A DNA stretch of 20,540 nt, taken from assembly GCA_005793785.1 (NCBI GenBank), contig SXPW01000129.1, positions 1 through 20,540 on the forward strand, written 5' to 3'. The stretch's first letter is position 1. Each line of letters opens with the position of its first letter. Origin of the DNA: Actinomycetota bacterium. GTDB taxonomy: Bacteria; Actinomycetota; Acidimicrobiia; Acidimicrobiales; Ilumatobacteraceae. The notes below the pieces were generated by a model. That model was not told the origin of the DNA. It saw only the letters and a program-made list of their open reading frames with translations, and did not search any database. A program made the position numbers and the translations under genes. Shown in pieces: positions 1-6,675 of the stretch.

Positions 1-1227
1 CAACGCGACACCATTGCAGGGCTCCTGATGTGGGAGATCGGTAAGCCCTGGAAACTCGCCTGCGACGATGTCGACCGTTGCTTGGACGGGGTGTCGTGGT
101 ACCTGACCCAGATCGAACGGCAACTCGAGGACCGCGTGCCACTCGGTGGTCCCGTCTCGAATATCGCGTCGTGGAATTATCCGCTCAGCGTTCTGGTGCA
201 CGCCGAGTTGGTGCAATTGCTGGCAGGAAACGCCGTCGTGGCGAAGACGCCGACGCAGGGTGGCTTCCATGCACTCACGCTCGCCCACGCGATGATGGCG
301 AGAGCGGGACTCCCCGCGACGCTCATTTCGGGAAGTGGCGCCGAACTGAGTGAAGCACTCATCAGTTCCCCCGAACTTGGCGCCCTCGTGTTCGTAGGTG
401 GTCGCACCAATGGAAGGAAGGTCGCCACGCGACTTGCCGACCTGCGCAAACGTCACGTTCTGGAACAGGAGGGACTCAACGCTTGGGGCGTCTGGAACTA
501 TTCGCAGTGGACCGACCTCGGCACTCACATCAAGAAGGGTTTTGCGTACGCCAAGCAACGATGCACTGCGTATCCGCGTTATGTGGTGCAGCGTCGATTG
601 CTGCCGGAATTCCTGGAGATGTACTACCCGGTCGTGTCATCGTTGAAATTCGGGCATCCTTGCGCCGTCGAGAACGACGACGACGCGCTGCCAGACCTGG
701 ATTTCGGTCCGGTCATCCAGCGGTCAAAGGCGGAGAATCTTGCCGCCCAATTCGAAGAAGCAATCACGACGGGTGGAATTCCACTGCTGCACGCCGCACT
801 CGACAAGGGTCGTTTCATCGCCGGACAGGACACCTCCGCATATGCGGCGCCGTCATGCGTGTTGGAGCCACCCTCGGCGTGGTCGCTGCATCACGCCGAA
901 CCTTTCGGTCCGATTGATTCCATCGTCGTCGTCGACACCGAGGCGGAATTCCTGAGCGCGATGAACGCGTCGAACGGATCGCTCGTCGCTTCCATCGCAA
1001 CCGATGACCTCGAATTTGCGGAGCGAGTCTCGGACGAGATTCAGGCATTCAAGGTCGGAGTCAACAAGCCCCGATCACGAGGGGACCGCGAAGAGGTATT
1101 CGGTGGTCGCGGCGGTTCGTGGAAGGGGGCATTCGTTGGTGGCGACTTGCTCGTGGATTCGGTGACCAACGGCGAACGCCCGCTCTACGGAAACTTCCCC
1201 GACGGATCGCGATACCCGAAAACCTGA
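1..1227 (+). CDS. Aldehyde dehydrogenase family protein (5' truncated by window edge)
   Basis: NAD(P)-dependent aldehyde oxidation is the expected family role; the substrate is unknown. The reading frame is open from base 1, and the residues before the first Met (position 28) already look like ALDH (a GLLMWEIGKP segment), so the gene starts outside the window. Counting from Met at 28, the visible signatures are SWNYP with N50 (oxyanion-hole Asn), K73 (NAD-site Lys), LEQEG with E146 (general base position), C179 in KQRCTAYPR (catalytic Cys) and EPFGPI near residue 293. The E-to-C spacing of 33 fits the family. The usual LELGGK motif is replaced by LEQEGLN and the context around the Cys is atypical. 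The same variant motifs occur, as far as I recall, in a distinct actinobacterial ALDH clade. It is followed after 12 bases by the deazaflavin-dependent gene, so the two are probably co-transcribed. Confidence 0.9.
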   Translation, partial: QRDTIAGLLMWEIGKPWKLACDDVDRCLDGVSWYLTQIERQLEDRVPLGGPVSNIASWNYPLSVLVHAELVQLLAGNAVVAKTPTQGGFHALTLAHAMMARAGLPATLISGSGAELSEALISSPELGALVFVGGRTNGRKVATRLADLRKRHVLEQEGLNAWGVWNYSQWTDLGTHIKKGFAYAKQRCTAYPRYVVQRRLLPEFLEMYYPVVSSLKFGHPCAVENDDDALPDLDFGPVIQRSKAENLAAQFEEAITTGGIPLLHAALDKGRFIAGQDTSAYAAPSCVLEPPSAWSLHHAEPFGPIDSIVVVDTEAEFLSAMNASNGSLVASIATDDLEFAERVSDEIQAFKVGVNKPRSRGDREEVFGGRGGSWKGAFVGGDLLVDSVTNGERPLYGNFPDGSRYPKT

Positions 1228-1239
1228 CAGACTGAGGAC

Positions 1240-1695
1240 ATGCCGAGTCTCTCGGGTGCGTACGTGCCAAGCACCATGCAATGGGTGCGTGACCAAGTTG
1301 AAACCTACGAACGAACGGGTGGCAAAGAGGCCGCCACCCTGATGGAGACGGGAATTCCCGTCATCATCGTCGCAATGCGTGGCGCGGCGTCAGGCAGCGT
1401 TCGCAAGATCGCCCTGATGCGCGTGGAGCGCGACGGCGAATATGCCCTCGTGGCGTCGTATGGAGGTGCGCCAAAACACCCGGCGTGGTACCACAACTTG
1501 GTGGCACACCCATCCGAGGTGACGATTCAAGACGGACCCGAGCCGTTCTTCGTCACCGTTCGACTTGCTGAAGGTACCGAGTACGACGACTGGTGGCGCA
1601 GAAGCGTCGCAGTGTTTCCGCAATACGAGACGTACAAGGCAAAGACATCGCGACGAATCCCCGTCTTCATCGCGACTCCAGTCGAACGCACATGA
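1240..1695 (+). CDS. Deazaflavin (F420)-dependent nitroreductase family protein
   Basis: This 151-residue protein belongs to the Ddn/nitroreductase-family deazaflavin-dependent oxidoreductases, small split-barrel proteins that use reduced F420 (or bind flavins) to reduce quinones and related substrates. The family is recognised from YVPSTMQWVRDQVE at the N-terminus, the central TRG-like segment (MRGAASGSVRKIALMRVE, about residues 46-63), the GGAPKHPAWYHNLVAHP signature (about 75-91) and the IPVFI C-terminus. Length is typical. A GAGGA sequence lies only 1 base before the ATG, which is too close for a good Shine-Dalgarno site, so translation may depend on the upstream ALDH message. Its last codons overlap the next gene by ATGA. 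The substrate cannot be inferred. Confidence 0.92.
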   Translation: MPSLSGAYVPSTMQWVRDQVETYERTGGKEAATLMETGIPVIIVAMRGAASGSVRKIALMRVERDGEYALVASYGGAPKHPAWYHNLVAHPSEVTIQDGPEPFFVTVRLAEGTEYDDWWRRSVAVFPQYETYKAKTSRRIPVFIATPVERT

Positions 1696-2039
1696 AACTG
1701 CTCGTCAGGTGGGTGGTGCTCACCATCGCCGTGTGGTTCGCTGACGTCATCATCGGCGGGATGAACATCACCGATGGCATCTGGAATCATTTGTGGGTCG
1801 CGGCGCTCTTCGGGTTGGCGAATGCAATCGTGGGGAATTTCATTCGACTCGTGGCGTTTCCTGCCCTCATCCTGACGCTCGGATTGTTCAGCATCGTGGT
1901 GAACGCGTGGATGCTGATGTGGGTCGGGGATGCCAGCGACGCGCTCGAGGTGGGTGGTTTTGGATCGGCGTTCCTTGCCGGACTCGTCATCAGCATCGTG
2001 TCGACGGTGTTGGGGCGAGCCCGCCGAGACGACGACTAG
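1692..2039 (+). CDS. Small four-helix membrane protein (phage holin family 4 / DUF-type)
   Basis: This 115-residue protein starts at MKLLVRWVVL; the ATG overlaps the stop of the previous gene in an ATGA, which favours this start over an upstream Met at 1593 that would read through the deazaflavin gene in another frame. About four hydrophobic segments are visible (roughly residues 4-20, 32-50, 54-78 and 90-108), with a basic and acidic tail (GRARRDDD). Sequence pattern and size match the Phage_holin_4_2 family (mycobacterial-holin superfamily IV), which is widespread in bacterial chromosomes away from prophages and has no firmly assigned role. There is no lysis or phage gene nearby, so a holin function is not implied. 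Its stop codon shares CTAG with the stop of the convergent MFS gene. Confidence 0.85.
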   Translation: MKLLVRWVVLTIAVWFADVIIGGMNITDGIWNHLWVAALFGLANAIVGNFIRLVAFPALILTLGLFSIVVNAWMLMWVGDASDALEVGGFGSAFLAGLVISIVSTVLGRARRDDD

Positions 2040-3457
2040 GCGCCGCGAGCATCGCTCATCTGCGACTCGGTTGGCCGCTTGAAAATCGAGACCATCGCGA
2101 TTCCCGCCGCCAAGTAGATGAACGCGTTCATCAGCCAAGCGCCGTGAATTTCCACCTTGGAGACGTCCAACACCGATTCGCCGGAACGCCGCGCCGATTC
2201 GATGCGCGACAGTGCCGGAGCGGCTATCGCCAACGACAGGGCGGCACCGAGAGCAGTACCCACCTGACGAAAGGTGTTGTTGAGCGCCGAGCCCATCGCA
2301 AGTTGCGTCGGTTTCAGGAACGCCGTTGCCGAGCTCGACAGCGTCGAAATGCTGAGACCCACCCCGATGCCCGTCACGAGCATCCACGGGAGGTAATGCG
2401 TCACGTAGGCGGGTGAGTCGGGAATCGTTGCGTTCAAACCGAACGTGCCGAGCGCCAACAACGATGCGCCGGCAAAGAGGACCCGCGAGTGTCCGAATCG
2501 ATCCGCGTACCTGCCGGCGAATGGCGCAACGGCAGCGGCACAGGTGGGACCGGGCATCGTGGCGAGTCCTGAGACCGCAATGCTGTATCCCCAAACGGCT
2601 TGCAACCAGAACGTGTTGAGCAACCACATTCCGATGAATCCCATGCTGAACAGCACGCCGGCAACGTTGGCGGCAACCACGAATCGCAGTCGGAAAAGTT
2701 TGAGATCAAGGACGGGAAATTGCGCTCGGTGGCAACGAAGGGCGAACGCTCCGCAGAGGAGCACCCCGACGACGAGTGCTCCCAAAGTTCCACCGTCGAC
2801 CCAACCCCACACTTCGCTCTGGGAGATTCCCAAGACCACCAGCGCGACTCCCGAGAATCCGAGCACTGCGCTCGGATAGTCGACCTTGCGTTGCGCATTG
2901 GGATCCTTCGACTCACGAAGAACTCGCTGCCCGAGAATCACCGTGAGCAAGGTGAAGGGGATGTTGATGAAGAACAGTGAACGCCATCCGAGGGTGTCGA
3001 CGAGCACTCCACCGACAGACGGTCCCAGTGCCGCGGCCAGTCCTCCCGTTGAGCCCCAGATGGCGATTGCCTGGGTCCGCTTCTCCACGGGGAACTCGGG
3101 TAGCACCAATGCCAACGAAGCCGGCGACAATTGCGCTCCGCCGAACGCCTGGATTACCCGAGCCAATACGAGGAACCATGCCGTCGGCGCAACTCCGCAC
3201 AACAGTGAGCCGAAACTGAACCACAAGACACCGCGCAAGAAACTGCGCTTGCGCCCGAATACGTCGGCGAATCGACCGGCGGTCAACAAGGCGGCGGCAT
3301 ACGCGATTGCGTACGCGGAGAACACCCAGGTGATCAGGCTTCCACCATCGAGTTCCTCGTCGATGGTCCGCTTGGCGACGACAACGATGGAGAGGTCCAA
3401 CGAGACGAGAAAGACCGCAATCGATGTCAACGCCAACACGCGGTAGGCATGCTTCAT
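2036..3457 (-). CDS. MFS transporter, DHA2 (EmrB/QacA-like) drug:H+ antiporter family
   Basis: A 473-residue, strongly hydrophobic protein with the length and pattern of 14-helix DHA2 exporters, expected to use the proton gradient to expel drugs or other small molecules across the cytoplasmic membrane. Visible signatures are LDLSIVVVA in TM1 (motif D1-like), GRFADVFGRKRSF between TM2 and TM3 (motif A), LARVIQAFGGA in TM4 (motif B) and GPSVGGVLVD in TM5 (antiporter motif C). A GAGAAG sequence lies just upstream of the ATG. A TTATCA on this strand (3487-3492) is a possible -10 element. It is transcribed divergently from the PNPOx-like gene and no regulator gene is adjacent. The substrate is unknown. 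Confidence 0.93.
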   Translation of the reverse strand: MKHAYRVLALTSIAVFLVSLDLSIVVVAKRTIDEELDGGSLITWVFSAYAIAYAAALLTAGRFADVFGRKRSFLRGVLWFSFGSLLCGVAPTAWFLVLARVIQAFGGAQLSPASLALVLPEFPVEKRTQAIAIWGSTGGLAAALGPSVGGVLVDTLGWRSLFFINIPFTLLTVILGQRVLRESKDPNAQRKVDYPSAVLGFSGVALVVLGISQSEVWGWVDGGTLGALVVGVLLCGAFALRCHRAQFPVLDLKLFRLRFVVAANVAGVLFSMGFIGMWLLNTFWLQAVWGYSIAVSGLATMPGPTCAAAVAPFAGRYADRFGHSRVLFAGASLLALGTFGLNATIPDSPAYVTHYLPWMLVTGIGVGLSISTLSSSATAFLKPTQLAMGSALNNTFRQVGTALGAALSLAIAAPALSRIESARRSGESVLDVSKVEIHGAWLMNAFIYLAAGIAMVSIFKRPTESQMSDARGA

Positions 3458-3495
3458 CGACTTCTCGGTTGTTGGTGCGGCTGCCGTGATAACTC

Positions 3496-3518
3496 CGACG
3501 CTAATCGTCGTTTAGTCT
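3496..3518 (+). promoter_or_regulatory. Candidate promoter/operator for the PNPOx-like gene
   Basis: A TAGTCT sequence (3513-3518) fits the TANNNT -10 pattern and ends 9 bases before the ATG at 3528, with no Shine-Dalgarno sequence between them, suggesting a leaderless or nearly leaderless transcript. Just upstream lies a short inverted repeat, CGACG (3496-3500), spacer CTAAT, CGTCG (3506-3510), placed where a repressor could cover the promoter. The arms are only 5 bp, so an operator is speculative. Confidence 0.4.
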
Positions 3519-3527
3519 CGGAACATC

Positions 3528-4157
3528 ATGGGAGAAATCAAACGTCATCCGGAACGAGGCAACTCGCAACGCGAGGTGATCCGTGCGATTCTCGCCGAGG
3601 GTCTCGTCGCGCACGTGGGCATCATCGACGCCCAAGGGGCGCCAGTGGTGATTCCCATGGCCTATGCGCTCGACGGCGACAGCATCCTCGTGCACGGCTC
3701 GGTGGCGAGCCGGTTGATGCGATCGGCAGGACCAATCTGTGTGACCGTCACGTTGTTGGACGGGTTGGTGGTGGCAAGATCATTGTTCAATTCTTCGATG
3801 AACTATCGGAGCGTCGTCGTGACCGGCACACCCGACGTTCTGGAGGGCGATGAGCGTGAGCGTGCGCTCATGGTGCTGTCGGCGTTCCTCTTGCCTGGTC
3901 GAGTCGGCCACTCCCGCGAGCCGAGCCGTCCCGAAATTCGACAGACTACGGTCTGGCGACTGTCACTCGCCGAGGCGACGGCCAAGATTCGATCGGGACC
4001 ACCCAAGGAGGATCCGGCGAGTGATTACGAACTCCCGTACTGGGGCGGTGTGGTTCCGGTTCACACGACCTTCGGTGCGCCGGAGCCCGACGGAGCTGGT
4101 GTGAGCATGCCGGTACCCGAGCACATCACCACGATGCGCCGCGGCACCTCCGACTAG
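3528..4157 (+). CDS. Pyridoxamine 5'-phosphate oxidase family (FMN-binding split-barrel) protein
   Basis: This 209-residue protein matches the Pyridox_ox_2-type flavin-binding family common in actinobacteria. Conserved segments are RGNSQREVIRAILAEGLVAHVG (about 10-31), VIPMAYALDGDSILVHGSVASRL (about 41-63), VTVTLLDGLVVARS (about 72-85), the SMNYRSVVV motif (about 89-97) and a C-terminal KIRSGPPKED...YELPYWGGVVP block. These proteins bind FMN or a related flavin; most have no assigned reaction and are not true PdxH enzymes. It has no signal peptide and should be cytoplasmic. The start is supported by a TANNNT element 9 bases upstream. The stop codon overlaps that of the convergent cytochrome c gene in a shared CTAG. 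Confidence 0.9.
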   Translation: MGEIKRHPERGNSQREVIRAILAEGLVAHVGIIDAQGAPVVIPMAYALDGDSILVHGSVASRLMRSAGPICVTVTLLDGLVVARSLFNSSMNYRSVVVTGTPDVLEGDERERALMVLSAFLLPGRVGHSREPSRPEIRQTTVWRLSLAEATAKIRSGPPKEDPASDYELPYWGGVVPVHTTFGAPEPDGAGVSMPVPEHITTMRRGTSD

Positions 4158-4522
4158 TTGGAGAGCGCTTCGATGTAGTCGACGATGTCGGAAACTTCCG
4201 CATCGGTGAGATTGTTGTAGGGCATCACGACGGAGTAGCCGACACGCTTGTTCTTGTCCGGGTACTTGATCGACTCGATGAGATATTCACGATCAACGAC
4301 TCCCGATTCGCCACCCTTGAATGCGACGGTTTGACCGACGATGCCTTGCCACGTGGGACCCGTTCCACCACCGAAGTCGGAGCCGTGGCACGACGCACAG
4401 CCGGACTGCTGGGCGAGCTTCAGTCCGTTCGCTGCAGTTGGTGACAGGTCAACGGCGAGCGGTTGCGCCGTGGTGCATCCGACGAAGGTGAGCGCAGAGA
4501 AGAGGAAGAGCAATCGTCGCAT
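4154..4522 (-). CDS. Monohaem cytochrome c lipoprotein (COX2-like cytochrome c domain)
   Basis: This 122-residue protein starts MRRLLFLFSALTFVGC, a lipoprotein-type signal with C16 as the likely lipidated Cys (TFVGC is a slightly imperfect lipobox). The haem site is C42-A-S-C45-H46, and the probable distal ligand is M100 in VVMPYN. The C-terminal half (GPTWQGIVG..., DREYLIESIKYPD, VMPYNNLTDAEVSDIVDYIEAL) resembles the cytochrome c domain fused to some cytochrome oxidase subunit II proteins. It should act outside the membrane as a one-electron carrier. An upstream in-frame Met exists at 4612, but the signal sequence begins at 4522, and TAGTCT ends exactly 7 bases before this ATG, so 4522 is preferred. 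It is divergent from a multicopper oxidase, a plausible redox partner (inference). Confidence 0.92.
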   Translation of the reverse strand: MRRLLFLFSALTFVGCTTAQPLAVDLSPTAANGLKLAQQSGCASCHGSDFGGGTGPTWQGIVGQTVAFKGGESGVVDREYLIESIKYPDKNKRVGYSVVMPYNNLTDAEVSDIVDYIEALSN

Positions 4523-4529
4523 CCACAGC

Positions 4530-4535
4530 AGACTA
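4530..4535 (-). promoter_or_regulatory. -10 element for the cytochrome c gene (leaderless)
   Basis: On the minus strand this reads TAGTCT, matching TANNNT, and is followed by exactly 7 bases and then the ATG at 4522. There is no Shine-Dalgarno sequence in those 7 bases. This decides the cytochrome start and implies a leaderless mRNA. Confidence 0.5.
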
Positions 4536-4732
4536 CCGAATTCGGACTGTGATTCTCGGCGCGCTCGACTCAGGGTCCCTTGACTTGATTCGGATCGTGA
4601 CGAACGAACCATTGGCTCGCATTGGAGCCGCGAGTTAGGTAGTCACAACAAAGTTGATTGTGAATACAGCCGAATTGGGGTCGCGACCGGGAACCTCGGG
4701 CTGCGGATTCCTACGGTCAATTGAACGACTGA

Positions 4733-4738
4733 AGGAGG
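4733..4738 (+). promoter_or_regulatory. Strong ribosome binding site for a GTG start
   Basis: AGGAGG lies 7 bases before the GTG start at 4746, an almost ideal Shine-Dalgarno arrangement that fixes the start of the multicopper oxidase. The rest of the 4523-4745 intergenic region contains no gene. A TACGGT at 4712-4717 is a weak -10 candidate; I see no convincing operator. Confidence 0.7.
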
Positions 4739-4745
4739 TCGCACC

Positions 4746-6101
4746 GTGAACGCAGAAGGCACGTGGACGAAGTCGATCATCGCGATGATGCTGTCGATCA
4801 TGGGACTCGGCACGATGGTGCTCGGTGTGGTCGGTGTAATCGCCGTCGCAGGGAGCGACGGCGAATCGGGTACTTCGCAGGGGGCCACCCAGGTACAGGT
4901 GCACCTCAGTGAATTTGCGGTGGAGATGATGCCTCCTGCAGTGCCACCCGGGGACGTGACGTTCATCGTTCACAATGGTGGAACCGTCGACCACAATTTC
5001 GCCGTTCCCTCGTTTGGTGCACGGACGAAGAATCTGCAGCCGGGCGAATCGACCTCGCTGGTCGTCAAGGGGATAACCGAAGGAGATCTCGAGGTGATCT
5101 GCGAGATCGTGGGGCATGACGCTGCGGGTATGAAGGCGACACTCGCGGTGTCGACGAGCACCGAGGTGTCTCAGTTGGCCACCACCGGTGGACAGATGAC
5201 GTGGCAACAGATGGACGCGATGATGGAGGCAGTTGCGAAGCAGTTCCCCGCCAAGACCGAGGGTTCCGGAAATTCCGAATTGGGGTACTCAACGAGTACA
5301 GACGGCTACAAGGTCTTCGATCTGGTCGCCAAGGTGATTAGTTGGGAGGTCGAACCCGGCAAATTCGTCGACGGGTGGTCGTACAACGGTCAAATTCCGG
5401 CGCCAATCATCCGAGTGAATACCGGCGACAAGGTACGAATCAACCTGAAGAACGAGTTGCCCGAGTCGACGTCCCTGCATCTTCACGGCATTCGAGTCCC
5501 GAATGCGATGGATGGTGTCGATCCCTACACCCAGCCGGCAATCAAGCCGGGTGAAACGTTCGTCTATGAGTTCGTTGCCCAAGAGTCGTCGGTGGGGATG
5601 TATCACTCTCATCACAATGCTCAGGTACAGGTACCCAACGGTCTCGCCGGCGCATTGTTGATCGACGACTGGAAGACGATTGCGATGGATGTCGCACGGT
5701 CACGGCTTGCCGACGCCGATGGTGACGCCGAGACCGAAGTCGTCATGGTTCTCAACGACTCGGGCAACATCGGTCTCTCGCTGAATGGAAAGAGCTTCCC
5801 GGCAACCACCCCGTACGCACTCGCCATCGGCGAGTCGATGGTCGTCCACTACTTCAACGAGGGCAACACGACTCATCCAATGCATCTCCATCAACCCTCA
5901 GGATTGGTCGTGGCACACGATGGCAAGGTCATGGAGAAGCCGTTCTGGGCGGACACGTTGAACGTGGCCCCCGGAGAGCGCTGGACTGTGGTGTACACCG
6001 CCCTCGACGCGGGTGTCTGGGCGTGGCATTGTCACATACTCACTCATGCAGAGACCCCCGAAGGAATGCGTTACATGGTCACTGCACTCATCGTGAGTTG
6101 A
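4746..6101 (+). CDS. Membrane-anchored multicopper oxidase with an extra N-terminal cupredoxin domain
   Basis: This 451-residue protein has an N-terminal hydrophobic anchor (about 9-35), then a plastocyanin-like domain (about 48-136) with a complete type-1 copper set H83, C119, H124, M129, then a linker, then two cupredoxin domains (about 188-310 and 330-450) forming a laccase-like core. All four multicopper oxidase motifs are visible: HLHG (H245, H247), HSHH (H287, H289), HPMHLH (H377, H380, H382) and HCHxxxH (H428-C429-H430, H434) with M441 as probable axial ligand. Only the last domain of the core carries a type-1 site, as in type-B two-domain laccases. It should oxidise a reduced substrate or metal, or accept electrons from a carrier, and reduce O2 outside the membrane. 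The GTG start has an AGGAGG site. The trinuclear-site ligands argue against a simple NirK nitrite reductase. Confidence 0.92.
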   Translation: MNAEGTWTKSIIAMMLSIMGLGTMVLGVVGVIAVAGSDGESGTSQGATQVQVHLSEFAVEMMPPAVPPGDVTFIVHNGGTVDHNFAVPSFGARTKNLQPGESTSLVVKGITEGDLEVICEIVGHDAAGMKATLAVSTSTEVSQLATTGGQMTWQQMDAMMEAVAKQFPAKTEGSGNSELGYSTSTDGYKVFDLVAKVISWEVEPGKFVDGWSYNGQIPAPIIRVNTGDKVRINLKNELPESTSLHLHGIRVPNAMDGVDPYTQPAIKPGETFVYEFVAQESSVGMYHSHHNAQVQVPNGLAGALLIDDWKTIAMDVARSRLADADGDAETEVVMVLNDSGNIGLSLNGKSFPATTPYALAIGESMVVHYFNEGNTTHPMHLHQPSGLVVAHDGKVMEKPFWADTLNVAPGERWTVVYTALDAGVWAWHCHILTHAETPEGMRYMVTALIVS

Positions 6102-6131
6102 GATTGATCACGATGTCAGGTGCACCCGACA

Positions 6132-6149
6132 TGACTTTGGCTTCAGTCA
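6132..6149. repeat. Short inverted repeat in the oxidase-USP intergenic region
   Basis: TGACT and AGTCA flank an 8-base spacer within the 133-base gap between the multicopper oxidase and the universal stress protein genes. It could be a small operator, or a weak hairpin after the oxidase gene. There is no following U-run. Nothing else recognisable is in 6102-6234 apart from the GGAGG ribosome site at 6226-6230. Confidence 0.25.
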
Positions 6150-6234
6150 CCATTCAGCCGAAGGTTCGGCGACGCAGCGATGGGTACGGTGACATCAGTG
6201 GCGCAATTGCACCGAACGACGAGACGGAGGATCA

Positions 6235-6660
6235 ATGACTCGCATCAAGAAGATCGTGGTGGGTACGGACGGATCGGACAACTCCGTCGCAGCGTTGCAG
6301 TGGGCCATCAACGAGGCGAAGATCCACGACGCAAAAGTCGACGTCGTGTACACATGGGAGTTTCCACCGGTCATCGATCCGCTCGGCGTCTCGATGCTCC
6401 CCAGTACCGAGGAAATGAACGCCTCCGCCGATCGACTTCTTCGTGAGGTGATGCGAAAGGTCGAGGTTGACGGCTCGAAAGTGACTTCGCGAGTACTTCG
6501 CGGCGCACCGTCCACGGCATTGCTTGCGGCGGCACGATCGGCGGACCTTCTGGTGATCGGTCGACGAGGACACGGTGGATTCATGGGCCTCCTCCTGGGT
6601 TCCGTGGCACAGCAGGTGGTGCATCATGCGCCGTGTCCGGTGGTCGTCGTACCCAGCTGA
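6235..6660 (+). CDS. Universal stress protein (UspA family, ATP-binding type)
   Basis: This 141-residue single-domain Usp begins with the typical IVVGTDGSDNSVAALQWA segment (about residues 7-24) and ends with the nucleotide-binding loop GRRGHGGFMGLLLGSVAQQVV (about 110-130), matching the G-2x-G-9x-G(S/T) pattern of ATP-binding Usps, then HHAPCPVVVVPS. It is cytoplasmic and modulates survival under stress; the molecular role varies between members. A GGAGG site sits 4 bases before the ATG. The 133-base gap means it need not be co-transcribed with the oxidase upstream, but redox or oxygen-linked context is plausible. The following gene begins 15 bases after its stop with its own promoter element. 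Confidence 0.95.
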   Translation: MTRIKKIVVGTDGSDNSVAALQWAINEAKIHDAKVDVVYTWEFPPVIDPLGVSMLPSTEEMNASADRLLREVMRKVEVDGSKVTSRVLRGAPSTALLAAARSADLLVIGRRGHGGFMGLLLGSVAQQVVHHAPCPVVVVPS

Positions 6661-6662
6661 AC

Positions 6663-6668
6663 TACATT
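6663..6668 (+). promoter_or_regulatory. -10 element for the beta-propeller-like gene (leaderless)
   Basis: TACATT matches TANNNT and is followed by exactly 7 bases before the GTG at 6676. The Usp stop codon is in the same frame just upstream, so this GTG is the first possible start, and the promoter spacing supports using it without a leader. Confidence 0.45.
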
Positions 6669-6675
6669 TCGAGCG

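Noticed and set aside
1692..2039. Prophage remnant suggested by the holin-family protein
   Set aside because: There is no other phage gene, attachment site or change in composition; this family is common in bacterial chromosomes.
1527..2627. A 366-codon minus-strand open frame across the small membrane protein and MFS gene ends
   Set aside because: It overlaps three supported genes and is His/Arg-rich without motifs.
4523..4612. N-terminal extension of the cytochrome c to an upstream Met
   Set aside because: The lipoprotein signal begins at 4522, a TANNNT element lies 7 bases before that ATG, and the extra 30 residues are polar and not signal-like.
4746..6101. Calling the multicopper oxidase a NirK copper nitrite reductase
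   Set aside because: The HLHG, HSHH, HPMHLH and HCH motifs form a laccase-type trinuclear site, which NirK lacks.
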